Of a DNA stretch of 11,490 nucleotides, positions 1 through 6,531 are shown piece after piece. Position 1 is the first letter of the stretch. Each line of letters starts with the position of its first letter. Under the pieces are notes generated by a model. It was not told where the DNA came from, ran no database searches, and saw nothing but the letters and a program-made list of their open reading frames with translations. The stretch lies in NCBI GenBank assembly GCA_023391955.1, contig JAEWAA010000359.1, positions 1 through 11,490 on the forward strand, written 5' to 3'. Both the position numbers and the translations under genes were made by a program. This DNA is from Bacillota bacterium. Lineage in GTDB: Bacteria > Bacillota > Bacilli > Paenibacillales > NBRC-103111.

Positions 1-393
1 CTGTTCATGAGAAAACCGGGTGTAACCGAATCCCTTTTGGTCACCCACACCCCCGCGTACCAGACGGCCCCGGCCGCTGTTCCTGTTCAGGCCGAGCCGG
101 TCAAGAATGAGCCGGTACGGGAGGAGCCTCTAGCCAAGCACGAGGAGGACGGCCAGCTTCACAGGGTCGTTTCGCCGATGGTAGGTACATATTATCACGC
201 TCCTACGCCGGATGCCGCTCCCTTCGTGAAGGCGGGAGACCGGGTAACCGAGAAAACCGTGGTTTGCATTGTGGAAGCCATGAAGCTTATGAATGAGATT
301 GAAGCTGAGGTCAAGGGCGAAGTCGTGCAGGTGCTGGTAGAGAACGGCCAGCTGGTGGAATACGGACAGCCGTTGTTCCTGGTCCGCGTCTGA
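1..393 (+). CDS. accB: Biotin carboxyl carrier protein of acetyl-CoA carboxylase (5' partial)
   Basis: This is the biotin carrier subunit of acetyl-CoA carboxylase, which shuttles carboxybiotin between the biotin carboxylase and carboxyltransferase during malonyl-CoA synthesis in the cytoplasm. The frame is open from base 1 (Leu-Phe-Met-Arg-Lys-Pro), and the ATG at 7 is probably internal: family members run about 150-165 residues, and LF-x-RKP is typical of the N-terminal domain end. About 30 residues are therefore likely missing upstream. A Pro/Ala/Glu-rich flexible linker (about residues 15-50 of the visible part) is followed by the biotinyl domain. The domain begins at VVSPMVGTYY and carries the biotinylation motif EAMKLMNE, with the target lysine codon at 283-285. 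The terminal GQLVEYGQPLFLV is the usual hammerhead end. accC follows 53 bases later, as in other Firmicutes. Confidence 0.96.
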   Translation: MFMRKPGVTESLLVTHTPAYQTAPAAVPVQAEPVKNEPVREEPLAKHEEDGQLHRVVSPMVGTYYHAPTPDAAPFVKAGDRVTEKTVVCIVEAMKLMNEIEAEVKGEVVQVLVENGQLVEYGQPLFLVRV

Positions 394-446
394 CGGGAAG
401 TCAACGGGAGCGAAAAGTATTTTATTTCGGGAGGATCATTCAGATC

Positions 447-1799
447 ATGGCGTTTCAAAAAATACTAATTGCCAACCGGGGCGAGATTGCGGTCCGGATC
501 ATCCGCGCCTGTAAGGAGATGAATATCTATACGGTCGCCGTATATTCGGAAGCCGACAGAGATTCCCTCCATGTCCGGCTGGCGGACGAAGCCTATTGCA
601 TCGGTCCTACCCTGTCCAAGGACAGCTACTTGAACTTTACCAATCTGATGAGTGTCGCCACGCTGACAGAGACTGATGCCATTCATCCCGGTTACGGGTT
701 CCTGGCGGAAAACGCGGATTTCGCGGAGATCTGCGAACGCTGCAACATTACCTTCATCGGACCGTCCCCTGAAGCCATCAGCAAGATGGGGGACAAGGCC
801 GTAGCCAAGGATACCATGAAAAAAGCAGGTGTCCCTGTTATCCCCGGCTCCGACGGGCTGGTGGAGGATCCCCAGGAAGCGCTGATGATCGCCAGGGATA
901 TCGGATATCCCGTGATTATCAAGGCTACCGCCGGAGGCGGCGGCAAGGGCATCCGGATTGCCCATGATGAGGAATCCCTGCTCCAGCAGATTACCACCGC
1001 CCAGCAGGAGGCCCAAAAGGCCTTCGGCAATGCCGGAGTGTACCTGGAGAAGTTCCTCACCGGCATGAAGCATGTGGAAATTCAGATTATCGCCGACAAA
1101 CACGGCAACGCCGTCCATCTGGGCGAGCGGGACTGCTCCGTGCAGCGCCGCCGCCAGAAGCTGGTGGAGGAAGCTCCTTGCTCCGTGATCACACCCGAAG
1201 TCCGGGAGAAAATGGGCGAAGCCGCCGTACGCGCCGCCTTGGCGGTGAATTACTCCGGCGCCGGAACCCTGGAATTCCTGCTGGGACCGGACGGCAATTT
1301 CTACTTCATGGAAATGAACACCCGGATTCAGGTGGAGCATCCCGTTACCGAAATGGTGACAGGTGTGGACCTGATCAAGGAAATGATCCGTGTAGCCGAA
1401 GGCCATCCCCTGTCCTTTCGGCAGGAGGATGTCCAAATTAAGGGCTGGGCCATCGAATGCCGGATCAATGCCGAGGACCCGGAACGGAACTTTATGCCGT
1501 CACCCGGCCAAATTTCCTTCTATCTGCCGCCAGGCGGACTGGGTGTGCGGGTGGACAGCTCCGCTTATCCCGGTTATGTGATCTCCCCTTATTACGATTC
1601 CATGATCGCCAAGCTGATCGTGTGGGGAGATACCCGGGAGGACGCCATCGCACGGATGAGCCGGGCTTTGTCCGAGTTTGCTATAGACGGCGTGCAGACT
1701 ACCATTCCCTTCCATATGAAGCTGATGCGGCATCCCACCTTCCTGAAGGGGGACTTCGATATCAAGTTCCTGGAGGAAGTGGACGTGTACAACTCGTAA
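447..1799 (+). CDS. accC: Biotin carboxylase subunit of acetyl-CoA carboxylase
   Basis: It carries out ATP-dependent carboxylation of the biotin on AccB, the first half-reaction of fatty acid synthesis. The 450-residue length is standard for the family. The N-terminal domain starts FQKILIANRGEIAVRIIRA. The ATP-grasp glycine loop is ATAGGGGKGIRIA, with Lys159 just before it matching the E. coli numbering. ERDCSVQRRRQKLVEEAP and the second signature EMNTRIQVEHPVTE (about 289-299) supply the metal, bicarbonate and biotin-binding residues. WAIECRINAEDP lies in the C-terminal domain. The ATG at 447 has a GGGAGGA ribosome site ending 11 bases upstream. It is probably in one transcript with accB. 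The carboxyltransferase genes accA and accD are not in this window. Confidence 0.98.
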   Translation: MAFQKILIANRGEIAVRIIRACKEMNIYTVAVYSEADRDSLHVRLADEAYCIGPTLSKDSYLNFTNLMSVATLTETDAIHPGYGFLAENADFAEICERCNITFIGPSPEAISKMGDKAVAKDTMKKAGVPVIPGSDGLVEDPQEALMIARDIGYPVIIKATAGGGGKGIRIAHDEESLLQQITTAQQEAQKAFGNAGVYLEKFLTGMKHVEIQIIADKHGNAVHLGERDCSVQRRRQKLVEEAPCSVITPEVREKMGEAAVRAALAVNYSGAGTLEFLLGPDGNFYFMEMNTRIQVEHPVTEMVTGVDLIKEMIRVAEGHPLSFRQEDVQIKGWAIECRINAEDPERNFMPSPGQISFYLPPGGLGVRVDSSAYPGYVISPYYDSMIAKLIVWGDTREDAIARMSRALSEFAIDGVQTTIPFHMKLMRHPTFLKGDFDIKFLEEVDVYNS

Positions 1800-1828
1800 C
1801 GCGCCCCAAGTCATAAAAAATCTGGGGT

Positions 1829-1857
1829 TTGTCAACTTTCGGTCCAAATGGTATAGT
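1829..1857 (+). promoter_or_regulatory. Putative sigma-A promoter for the yqhY module
   Basis: A -35 box TTGTCA (1829-1834) and a -10 box TATAGT (1852-1857) are separated by exactly 17 bases, each with one mismatch to the vegetative consensus. Transcription would start near 1864, leaving a leader of about 35 bases before yqhY. It would let the Asp23-family genes and nusB be expressed separately from accBC. Confidence 0.6.
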
Positions 1858-1884
1858 AATGTATTAGGACGTCCAACAATGCTT

Positions 1885-1892
1885 GGGAGGTG
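1885..1892 (+). promoter_or_regulatory. Ribosome binding site that fixes the yqhY start
   Basis: GGGAGGTG lies 5 bases before the ATG at 1898. A possible TTG start at 1883 would overlap this site and would have no ribosome site of its own, so the ATG is preferred. Confidence 0.75.
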
Positions 1893-1897
1893 TACAT

Positions 1898-2311
1898 ATG
1901 AGCACCATAGCTCCAGATTATGAGAAGACGGACATGGGGAACATCCAGATTGCCCCTGAGGTCATTGAGATTATCGCCGGTCTGGCTACCATCGAAGTGG
2001 AAGGGGTAGCAGGCATGAGCGGAGGCTTCGCCAGCGGCGTAGCCGAGCTTCTGGGACGCAAGAACCTTTCCAAGGGCGTGAAGGTGGAGGTTGGGCAGAG
2101 AGAAGCGGCCATTGATGTTTCCATTATCATCGAATACGGACAGCGGATTCCATCCGTCGCTTCCGATATTCAACGGAATGTGAAGCAGGCCATCGAATCC
2201 ATGACCGGCCTGGATGTGATTGAAGTGAATGTCCATATCCACGGCGTTCAGTTCAAAACTCCGGAACGGGTTGTAGAAGAGGATGCGACCTCCGTTATTA
2301 AATTGAAATAA
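1898..2311 (+). CDS. yqhY: Asp23/Gls24 family protein, YqhY type
   Basis: This is a 137-residue soluble protein of the Asp23/Gls24 (DUF322) family, with no signal peptide or membrane segment. The single domain starts at about residue 12 (GNIQIAPEVIEIIAGLATIEVEGVAGM in substance) and continues through EVGQREAAIDVSIIIEYG and IPSVASDIQRNVKQAIESM to the final VIEVNVHIHGV strand. In B. subtilis the homologue directly follows accC, and its loss is linked to acetyl-CoA carboxylase homeostasis. The position here agrees, so a role in tuning lipid precursor supply or envelope stress is likely but inferred. It has its own promoter-like sequence upstream, and the next two genes encode plausible membrane partners. 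Confidence 0.9.
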   Translation: MSTIAPDYEKTDMGNIQIAPEVIEIIAGLATIEVEGVAGMSGGFASGVAELLGRKNLSKGVKVEVGQREAAIDVSIIIEYGQRIPSVASDIQRNVKQAIESMTGLDVIEVNVHIHGVQFKTPERVVEEDATSVIKLK

Positions 2312-2325
2312 CGGTTTGCACTTAT

Positions 2326-2345
2326 GCCCCCTAGCCATAGGGGGC
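2326..2345 (+). terminator. Strong stem-loop between yqhY and amaP, attenuator or weak terminator
   Basis: A perfect 8-base-pair stem (GCCCCCTA with TAGGGGGC) closes a GCCA tetraloop 14 bases after the yqhY stop. It is followed by TTGCTTCACG, which lacks a proper T-tract. It may cause partial termination, or mark a processing or stability site that sets yqhY expression above the downstream genes. Confidence 0.5.
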
Positions 2346-2403
2346 TTGCTTCACGAAAGGGGACCCGTTTGGGAGTGGTCCGACATGGAAGGGGACAAGC
2401 TTA

Positions 2404-2964
2404 ATGGCCAAGATTATCGACCGCCTTCTTTTGTTTATTTTCAGCCTTGCCGTCATGGTAGCCGCTTGCGCCATGTTGGCCGGGGCGTTCAATTGGATTC
2501 CGCTGGAGGAAACCCAAGCGTTAACCGAGCGGATTTATACGGAAACCGGTCCGGCCATCGCTTTTATCAGCGTTTGCGCCGTCCTGCTGCTGATTGCCCT
2601 GCGCCTGTTTTATATTTCTGTGCGCAGCTCCAGGGAGCAGGCACCCTCCATCGACCAGCGCAATGAATGGGGAGATATCCGCATTTCCATTGAAACGGTA
2701 GAGAATCTGGCTCTGAAGGCCGCCTCCCGTTCCCGCGGCGTCAAGGATTTGCGGGCCCGTATCCGGGTGGGCAGCGCAGGCATCGAAGTGACCATCCGCA
2801 GCATGGTGGACGGGGAAAGCTCCATTCCGGCCTTGACCGAGGAGATGCAATCCGCCGTCAAGCAGCATATCGAAGAGATCACCGGGATTCCGGTGGCAGG
2901 CGTTTCCGTATTTATCGCCAATATCGTCCAATCTGCGCCCACCTTCAAAAGCCGGGTTGAATAG
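2404..2964 (+). CDS. amaP: Alkaline shock response membrane anchor protein, AmaP type
   Basis: This 186-residue protein has two predicted transmembrane helices (about residues 8-29 and 50-71). A short loop joins them, and a cytoplasmic domain follows from about residue 90. That domain (ISIETVENLALKAASRSRGV … IEVTIRSMVDGESSIPALTEEMQSAVKQHIEEITGI) is itself an Asp23-like fold, parallel to YqhY next door. In Staphylococcus, AmaP anchors Asp23 to the membrane, so this protein may tether YqhY or another Asp23 relative. That partner choice is inference. The ATG at 2404 has a GGAAGGGG site (2387-2394) 9 bases upstream. The following gene starts 14 bases after the stop, suggesting tight coupling. It is absent from the equivalent B. 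subtilis interval. Confidence 0.82.
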   Translation: MAKIIDRLLLFIFSLAVMVAACAMLAGAFNWIPLEETQALTERIYTETGPAIAFISVCAVLLLIALRLFYISVRSSREQAPSIDQRNEWGDIRISIETVENLALKAASRSRGVKDLRARIRVGSAGIEVTIRSMVDGESSIPALTEEMQSAVKQHIEEITGIPVAGVSVFIANIVQSAPTFKSRVE

Positions 2965-2970
2965 AGGTGA
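2964..2970 (+). promoter_or_regulatory. Ribosome binding site that fixes the DUF2273 gene start
   Basis: GAGGTGA begins on the last base of the amaP stop codon and lies 8 bases before the ATG at 2979. The in-frame GTG at 2967 falls inside this site and is therefore not the likely start. Confidence 0.65.
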
Positions 2971-2978
2971 AGCCGGAT

Positions 2979-3206
2979 ATGTGGAAGGACCTGTGGGAGC
3001 TCCACCGGGGCAAGCTGCTGGGAGCGGCATTCGGCTTTTTCCTGGGGTTCCTTTATTTGTTCGTTGGCTTTTGGGACATGCTCATTTTTGCTTTCATTGT
3101 TTTTATCGGTTATTATATTGGGAAAAAGCTGGATCAAGGGGAACGGCTGTTTCAGGTGGATCACCTGTGGCGCTGGCTTTCCGAAAGATGGAAGATGTTC
3201 AGGTAA
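2979..3206 (+). CDS. Small membrane protein, DUF2273 family
   Basis: This is a 75-residue protein starting MWKDLWELHRGK, followed by two closely spaced hydrophobic segments (about residues 13-30 and 33-48). Its basic, Trp-rich C-terminal tail (KKLDQGERLF … WRWLSERWK) is likely cytoplasmic. The pattern matches DUF2273 proteins, which are regularly encoded beside asp23 and amaP in Firmicutes. No enzymatic motif is visible. It probably forms a membrane complex with AmaP, but its biochemical role is not known to me. Confidence 0.78.
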   Translation: MWKDLWELHRGKLLGAAFGFFLGFLYLFVGFWDMLIFAFIVFIGYYIGKKLDQGERLFQVDHLWRWLSERWKMFR

Positions 3207-3223
3207 AACCAGTTATATCCAAG

Positions 3224-3229
3224 TATAAT
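3224..3229 (+). promoter_or_regulatory. Isolated consensus -10 box upstream of nusB
   Basis: A perfect TATAAT lies 83 bases before nusB. There is no convincing -35 box at 16-19 bases upstream and no TG extension. It may be a weak or activator-dependent promoter, or chance. Confidence 0.22.
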
Positions 3230-3311
3230 CCTGTGGAACGGCACCGTCTCACGCTGGAGTGCCCTTTCATGGGGTTTTGTTTTGTATCGAATAGGGGGTT
3301 GAAGTCGTCCG

Positions 3312-3761
3312 ATGAGACGCAGATTAGCCAGAGAGCTCGCCGTACAGAGCCTGTATCAGTTGCGAATGAACGAAGTAGATATTGACCATGCCATCCGCAT
3401 GGTAATTGAGGAAGCCTTGCAGGAGAACGAAGCCGAGCTCCGCCAGAAGAATGAGGATATTGTACCCAGTGACGTGAAGGAGCTGGTAGCAGGTACAGAA
3501 GAGAATCTGGCCGCCATTGACAATTTGCTCACCGATTATCTGAAGGGCTGGTCCATGGACCGGTTATCCAAGGTAGACCGGGAAATTCTGCGTATGGGCG
3601 TGTACGAAATGGTGTTCCGCGAGGATGTTCCGCCGAAGGTCGTGGTCAACGAAGCCATCGAAATGTCCAAGATCTTCGGCACCGAGGAATCGGGCAAGTT
3701 CGTTAACGGTGTGCTTGGCAAGATGATCACCGAGCTGGAAGGCATCAAGGAAAAGCTGTAA
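3312..3761 (+). CDS. nusB: Transcription antitermination factor NusB
   Basis: NusB pairs with NusE (ribosomal protein S10) to bind boxA RNA and promote antitermination of rRNA transcription. The 149-residue, all-helical protein has the family start RRLARELAVQSLYQLRMNE. It also has the family core WSMDRLSKVDREILRMGVYEM and the C-terminal VVVNEAIEMSKIFGTEESGKFVNGVLGKM. An in-frame TGA at 3300-3302 makes ATG 3312 the first possible ATG. The GGGGG ribosome site (3294-3298) is about 13 bases away, a little far, which may lower translation. It sits between the Asp23 module and folD. B. subtilis has the same yqhY-nusB-folD order without the two membrane genes. Confidence 0.97.
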   Translation: MRRRLARELAVQSLYQLRMNEVDIDHAIRMVIEEALQENEAELRQKNEDIVPSDVKELVAGTEENLAAIDNLLTDYLKGWSMDRLSKVDREILRMGVYEMVFREDVPPKVVVNEAIEMSKIFGTEESGKFVNGVLGKMITELEGIKEKL

Positions 3762-3827
3762 AGAGTTTAACTGCCGGACAGGCTTAGGTACCTTCTGGCC
3801 CGGTTGACCGCCCGTGCAGGTATGATT

Positions 3828-3962
3828 CTAACGGCGGTGAGAGACCTTATTTGCTCCTAATCGGGATCTTACGGCTTATTTCCGCTTAAATAACGGCACT
3901 CACTTCCGTTAGATTTTCAGAAGCCCGTTTTGCCGCCTGATAAGGGCTCTGACCGCCGTTAG
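3828..3962 (+). repeat. Large imperfect palindrome in the nusB-folD intergenic region
   Basis: The 264 bases between nusB and folD contain no gene. The arms at 3828-3850 and 3940-3962 pair over 21 of 23 positions, including an unbroken outer block CTAACGGCGGT / ACCGCCGTTAG. Between them lie a smaller hairpin (TAACGG 3891-3896 with CCGTTA 3906-3911), an overlapping TTATTT/AAATAA pairing (3876-3881, 3888-3893), and several further copies of an AACGG/CCGTT core. No target-site duplication is visible at the ends and no T-tract follows. The style resembles dispersed intergenic repeats of Paenibacillus genomes, so a non-coding REP or MITE-like element is the most likely identity. Confidence 0.6.
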
Positions 3963-4025
3963 CCGCAAGGGTCTCTTTCATGTGCGGTCCGGAATCAGAA
4001 ATAAAGAACATATGGGGGGAGTTAC

Positions 4026-4883
4026 ATGTCGGCTCAAGTGATTAACGGCAAGGAATTGGTTCAATCCGTCCGCGAGCACTTCAGGCTTGAGGTGGAGGAA
4101 CTGGCCAAGCACCAGCTTCAGCCCGGACTGGCGGTAGTGCTGGTGGGCAATGACCCGGCTTCGGCCGTTTATGTGCGCAACAAAGCCAAGGCCTGTGAAA
4201 CAGCCGGCATCTATTCCGAGGTGCACCGACTGCCGGAAGACGCCGGTGAAGAGGAGCTTCTGGCGCTGGTGGAACGCCTGAACGGCGACAAGAAGATCAA
4301 TGGGATTCTCGTCCAGCTGCCCCTGCCCCGCCATATAAACGAAGACAAGATTATTGACGCCATCCATCCGGACAAGGATGTGGACTGCTTCCATCCGATT
4401 AATGTGGGGAATCTGATGATCGGCAAACCCGGCTTCCTGCCTTGTACCCCTGCAGGTGTCATCGAGGTGCTGAAGCGGATGAATGTGGAGATTGCCGGCA
4501 AACATGCGGTGGTTGTGGGCCGCAGCAACATTGTGGGCAAACCCATGGCTATGCTGCTGCTCCGGGAGCATGCCACTGTGACGGTCTGCCACTCCCGCAC
4601 CCCCGATATGGAGAAGATTACCTCCCAGGCGGATATTCTGGTAGCGGCCGTAGGGCGGCCCCAGATGATCAAAGCCAAACACCTGAAACCGGGCGCCATC
4701 GTGATTGACGTGGGCATTAACCGTCTTCCCGACGGCAAGCTGGTGGGGGATGTGGATTTTGAGGATGTGCTGGAAACAGCCGGAATGATCACTCCTGTTC
4801 CCGGGTGCGTAGGACCCATGACCATTACGATGCTGCTGGCCAACACCATTGTTTCGGCCAGGCGGGCCGCAGGATTGGAGTAA
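4026..4883 (+). CDS. folD: Bifunctional methylenetetrahydrofolate dehydrogenase / methenyltetrahydrofolate cyclohydrolase
   Basis: FolD interconverts 5,10-methylene-, methenyl- and 10-formyl-tetrahydrofolate, supplying one-carbon units for purines and formyl-Met. The 285-residue length is normal. Tyr49 and Lys53 in YVRNKAKACETAG are the catalytic pair. ILVQLPLP, and Asp120 in KDVDCFHPINVGNL, form the substrate pocket. VVVGRSNIVGKPMAMLLL followed by HSRT is the NADP-binding segment. Two usually glycine positions are cysteine here: Cys121 (VDCFHP, normally VDGFHP) and Cys261 (PGCVGPMT, normally PGGVGPMT). ATG 4026 has a GGGGGGAG site only 4 bases upstream. xseA begins 5 bases after its stop, so the two are probably co-transcribed. 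Confidence 0.97.
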   Translation: MSAQVINGKELVQSVREHFRLEVEELAKHQLQPGLAVVLVGNDPASAVYVRNKAKACETAGIYSEVHRLPEDAGEEELLALVERLNGDKKINGILVQLPLPRHINEDKIIDAIHPDKDVDCFHPINVGNLMIGKPGFLPCTPAGVIEVLKRMNVEIAGKHAVVVGRSNIVGKPMAMLLLREHATVTVCHSRTPDMEKITSQADILVAAVGRPQMIKAKHLKPGAIVIDVGINRLPDGKLVGDVDFEDVLETAGMITPVPGCVGPMTITMLLANTIVSARRAAGLE

Positions 4884-4888
4884 AGGCC

Positions 4889-6256
4889 ATGATGCCCGAT
4901 AAGGGGCCGGAGCAGGCCATTACTGTCAAAGAGCTGACCCGCTACATCAAAGCCCGGCTGGAGCAGGACACCCGGTTATCGGATGTCTGGGTTCGAGGGG
5001 AAATCTCCAACTTTACCCGGCATTCCAGCGGCCATATGTATTTTACCCTGAAGGATGCGGACAGCCGGGTCAAGGCGATTATGTTCGCTTCCTACAATCA
5101 GCGGCTGCCTTTTATCCCGAAGGACGGAACCAAGGTGCTGGCCAAAGGCGGCATTTCCGTATATGAGCGGGACGGCCAATATCAGATGTATGTCACCCAG
5201 ATGCAGCCGGACGGGGTAGGCAGCCTTTATCTGGCCTACGAGCAGCTGAAGCAGCGCCTGGAGGCGGAGGGGCTTTTTGCTGTCCACCGCAAAAAACCGA
5301 TTCCCCGGTTCCCAAGAGCTATCGGGGTAGTTACCTCCCCTACGGGAGCGGCGGTACGGGATATCATCATTACCCTGCAGCGCCGGTTTCCGGCTATCCC
5401 TGTTCAGCTCTATCCCGTACTGGTTCAGGGAACCCAGGCGGCTCCCTCAATTGTGAAGGCCATCCGCCGGCTGAACGAGGCCGGTGAGGTGGATCTGCTC
5501 ATTGTGGGCAGAGGCGGAGGCAGTCTGGAGGAGCTGTGGGCCTTCAATGAAGAAGCGGTTGCCCGGGCTATCCATGCTTCGCTGATTCCGGTGATATCCG
5601 CCGTAGGGCATGAAACGGATTTCACCATTGCCGATTTTGTGGCGGATCTGCGTGCAGCCACTCCTACCGCAGCGGCCGAGCTGGCCGTCCCTCATCACAT
5701 GGAGCTGCGCCAGCAGTTGGCCGTGGAGCAGGAACGGATGCGCAGAGCCCTGCAGCGCAGGCTGCAGGAAAGCCGGGAGCGCCTGGCAAGGGCGCAGCGT
5801 TCGCCGTACTTGCTGAATCCGCGCAAGCAGCTGCTGGAGCCGGTGGAGCGGCTGGACCGCTTGACAGAGCAGCTGGGCTACCGCATGAACAAGCGGCTTA
5901 CCAAAGCCCGGGAGGCCAAGATGGGCCTGGCTCACCGGCTGGCCCGGCATGACCCCGGCGAGCAGGTGATTTATGCCCGGCGCCAAAGCGATGCGTTAAG
6001 CCGCCGGCTGGCAGCCGCCATGCAGTCGCTGATGAAGGACAAGCAGGCGGGCTTCGATGCCGCCTTGAAGCAATTGGATGCGCTGAGCCCGCTTAAGGTC
6101 ATGCAGCGCGGCTATAGCCTGGTATATAACGAGAAGGAAACCGCACTTGTAAAATCAATTCATCAAATACAGCCGGGAGATCTGGTCAAGGTCCGTCTGG
6201 CTGACGGCCGTCTGGACTGCCATGTATGGGCCATGGAGGAGAATGCGGATGGATAA
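4889..6256 (+). CDS. xseA: Exodeoxyribonuclease VII large subunit
   Basis: This is the catalytic subunit of exonuclease VII, which degrades single-stranded DNA in both directions to oligonucleotides. The protein is 455 residues from ATG 4889. An N-terminal OB-fold (VWVRGEISNFTRHSSGHMYFTLKD in substance, about 30-55) binds DNA. The catalytic core contains GVVTSPTGAAVRDII, IVGRGGGSLEELWAFNEE and AVGHETDFTIADFVADLRA … TPTAAAEL. A long Arg/Glu/Gln-rich helix and coiled-coil region follows, ending at the family C-terminal VMQRGYSLV. The frame is open upstream to 4805, but that part overlaps folD and does not resemble XseA. GGAG at 4877-4880, eight bases before ATG 4889, supports this start; ATG 4892 is an equal alternative. 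The stop overlaps the xseB start. Confidence 0.96.
   Translation: MMPDKGPEQAITVKELTRYIKARLEQDTRLSDVWVRGEISNFTRHSSGHMYFTLKDADSRVKAIMFASYNQRLPFIPKDGTKVLAKGGISVYERDGQYQMYVTQMQPDGVGSLYLAYEQLKQRLEAEGLFAVHRKKPIPRFPRAIGVVTSPTGAAVRDIIITLQRRFPAIPVQLYPVLVQGTQAAPSIVKAIRRLNEAGEVDLLIVGRGGGSLEELWAFNEEAVARAIHASLIPVISAVGHETDFTIADFVADLRAATPTAAAELAVPHHMELRQQLAVEQERMRRALQRRLQESRERLARAQRSPYLLNPRKQLLEPVERLDRLTEQLGYRMNKRLTKAREAKMGLAHRLARHDPGEQVIYARRQSDALSRRLAAAMQSLMKDKQAGFDAALKQLDALSPLKVMQRGYSLVYNEKETALVKSIHQIQPGDLVKVRLADGRLDCHVWAMEENADG
6235..6241 (+). promoter_or_regulatory. Ribosome binding site that fixes the xseB start
   Basis: GGAGGAG inside the end of xseA is 7 bases before ATG 6249. ATG 6243 is too close to it and ATG 6222 lies upstream of it, so ATG 6249 is chosen. 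Confidence 0.75.
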
Positions 6257-6518
6257 GGAAATCATTTCCGCCGGTTGGGCCGGTGAATCGGAGATGAGCT
6301 TTGAAGCGGCAATGGAGCGTCTGGAGACGATTGTCGGCAGATTGGAGAACGGCGATGTTCCCCTGGAGCAGGCCATTGAGCTGTTTCAGCAAGGCATGAA
6401 GCTTTCCCATCTCTGCGGCAAGAAGCTGGAGCAGGTGGAGCGCAAAATCGAGATTCTGGTGGAGGAAAACGGCTCTCTTGCCAAGAAGCCGTTTGCCGCC
6501 GGTACGGATGAAGGGTGA
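6249..6518 (+). CDS. xseB: Exodeoxyribonuclease VII small subunit
   Basis: XseB assembles in several copies on the XseA coiled coil to form active exonuclease VII. The 89-residue helical protein shows the family core MSFEAAMERLETIVGRLENG … LEQAIELFQQGMKLSHLCGKKLEQVERKIEIL. Its start overlaps the last 8 bases of xseA (ATGGATAA), an arrangement typical of translational coupling between the two subunits. A short Lys/Gly-rich tail follows the helices. ispA starts 13 bases after the stop. Confidence 0.95.
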   Translation: MDKEIISAGWAGESEMSFEAAMERLETIVGRLENGDVPLEQAIELFQQGMKLSHLCGKKLEQVERKIEILVEENGSLAKKPFAAGTDEG

Positions 6519-6531
6519 GAGTGGTGAGGCT

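Noticed and set aside
7..9. ATG as the accB start codon
   Set aside because: The frame is open to base 1 and the preceding Leu-Phe fits the AccB N-terminal domain. The gene is cut by the window edge.
465..1436. 323-residue minus-strand frame opposite accC
   Set aside because: It is an antisense shadow of accC, with His/Gly-rich low-information composition and no recognisable domain.
1804..1827. Possible accC terminator (CCCCA / TGGGG)
   Set aside because: Only 5 base pairs with a 14-base loop, followed by TTTGTC. It is too weak to call, and it abuts the yqhY promoter.
3240..3263. Possible hairpin GGCAC / GTGCC before nusB
   Set aside because: Five base pairs around a 14-base loop, and only CTTT follows. 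Not distinguishable from chance.
2957..3385. Plus-strand frame overlapping the DUF2273 gene and the start of nusB
   Set aside because: It is out of frame with two recognisable proteins and its translation resembles no family.
3762..4025. Riboswitch upstream of folD
   Set aside because: I could not match the conserved core of a tetrahydrofolate or other known riboswitch, and a palindromic repeat explains the structure better.
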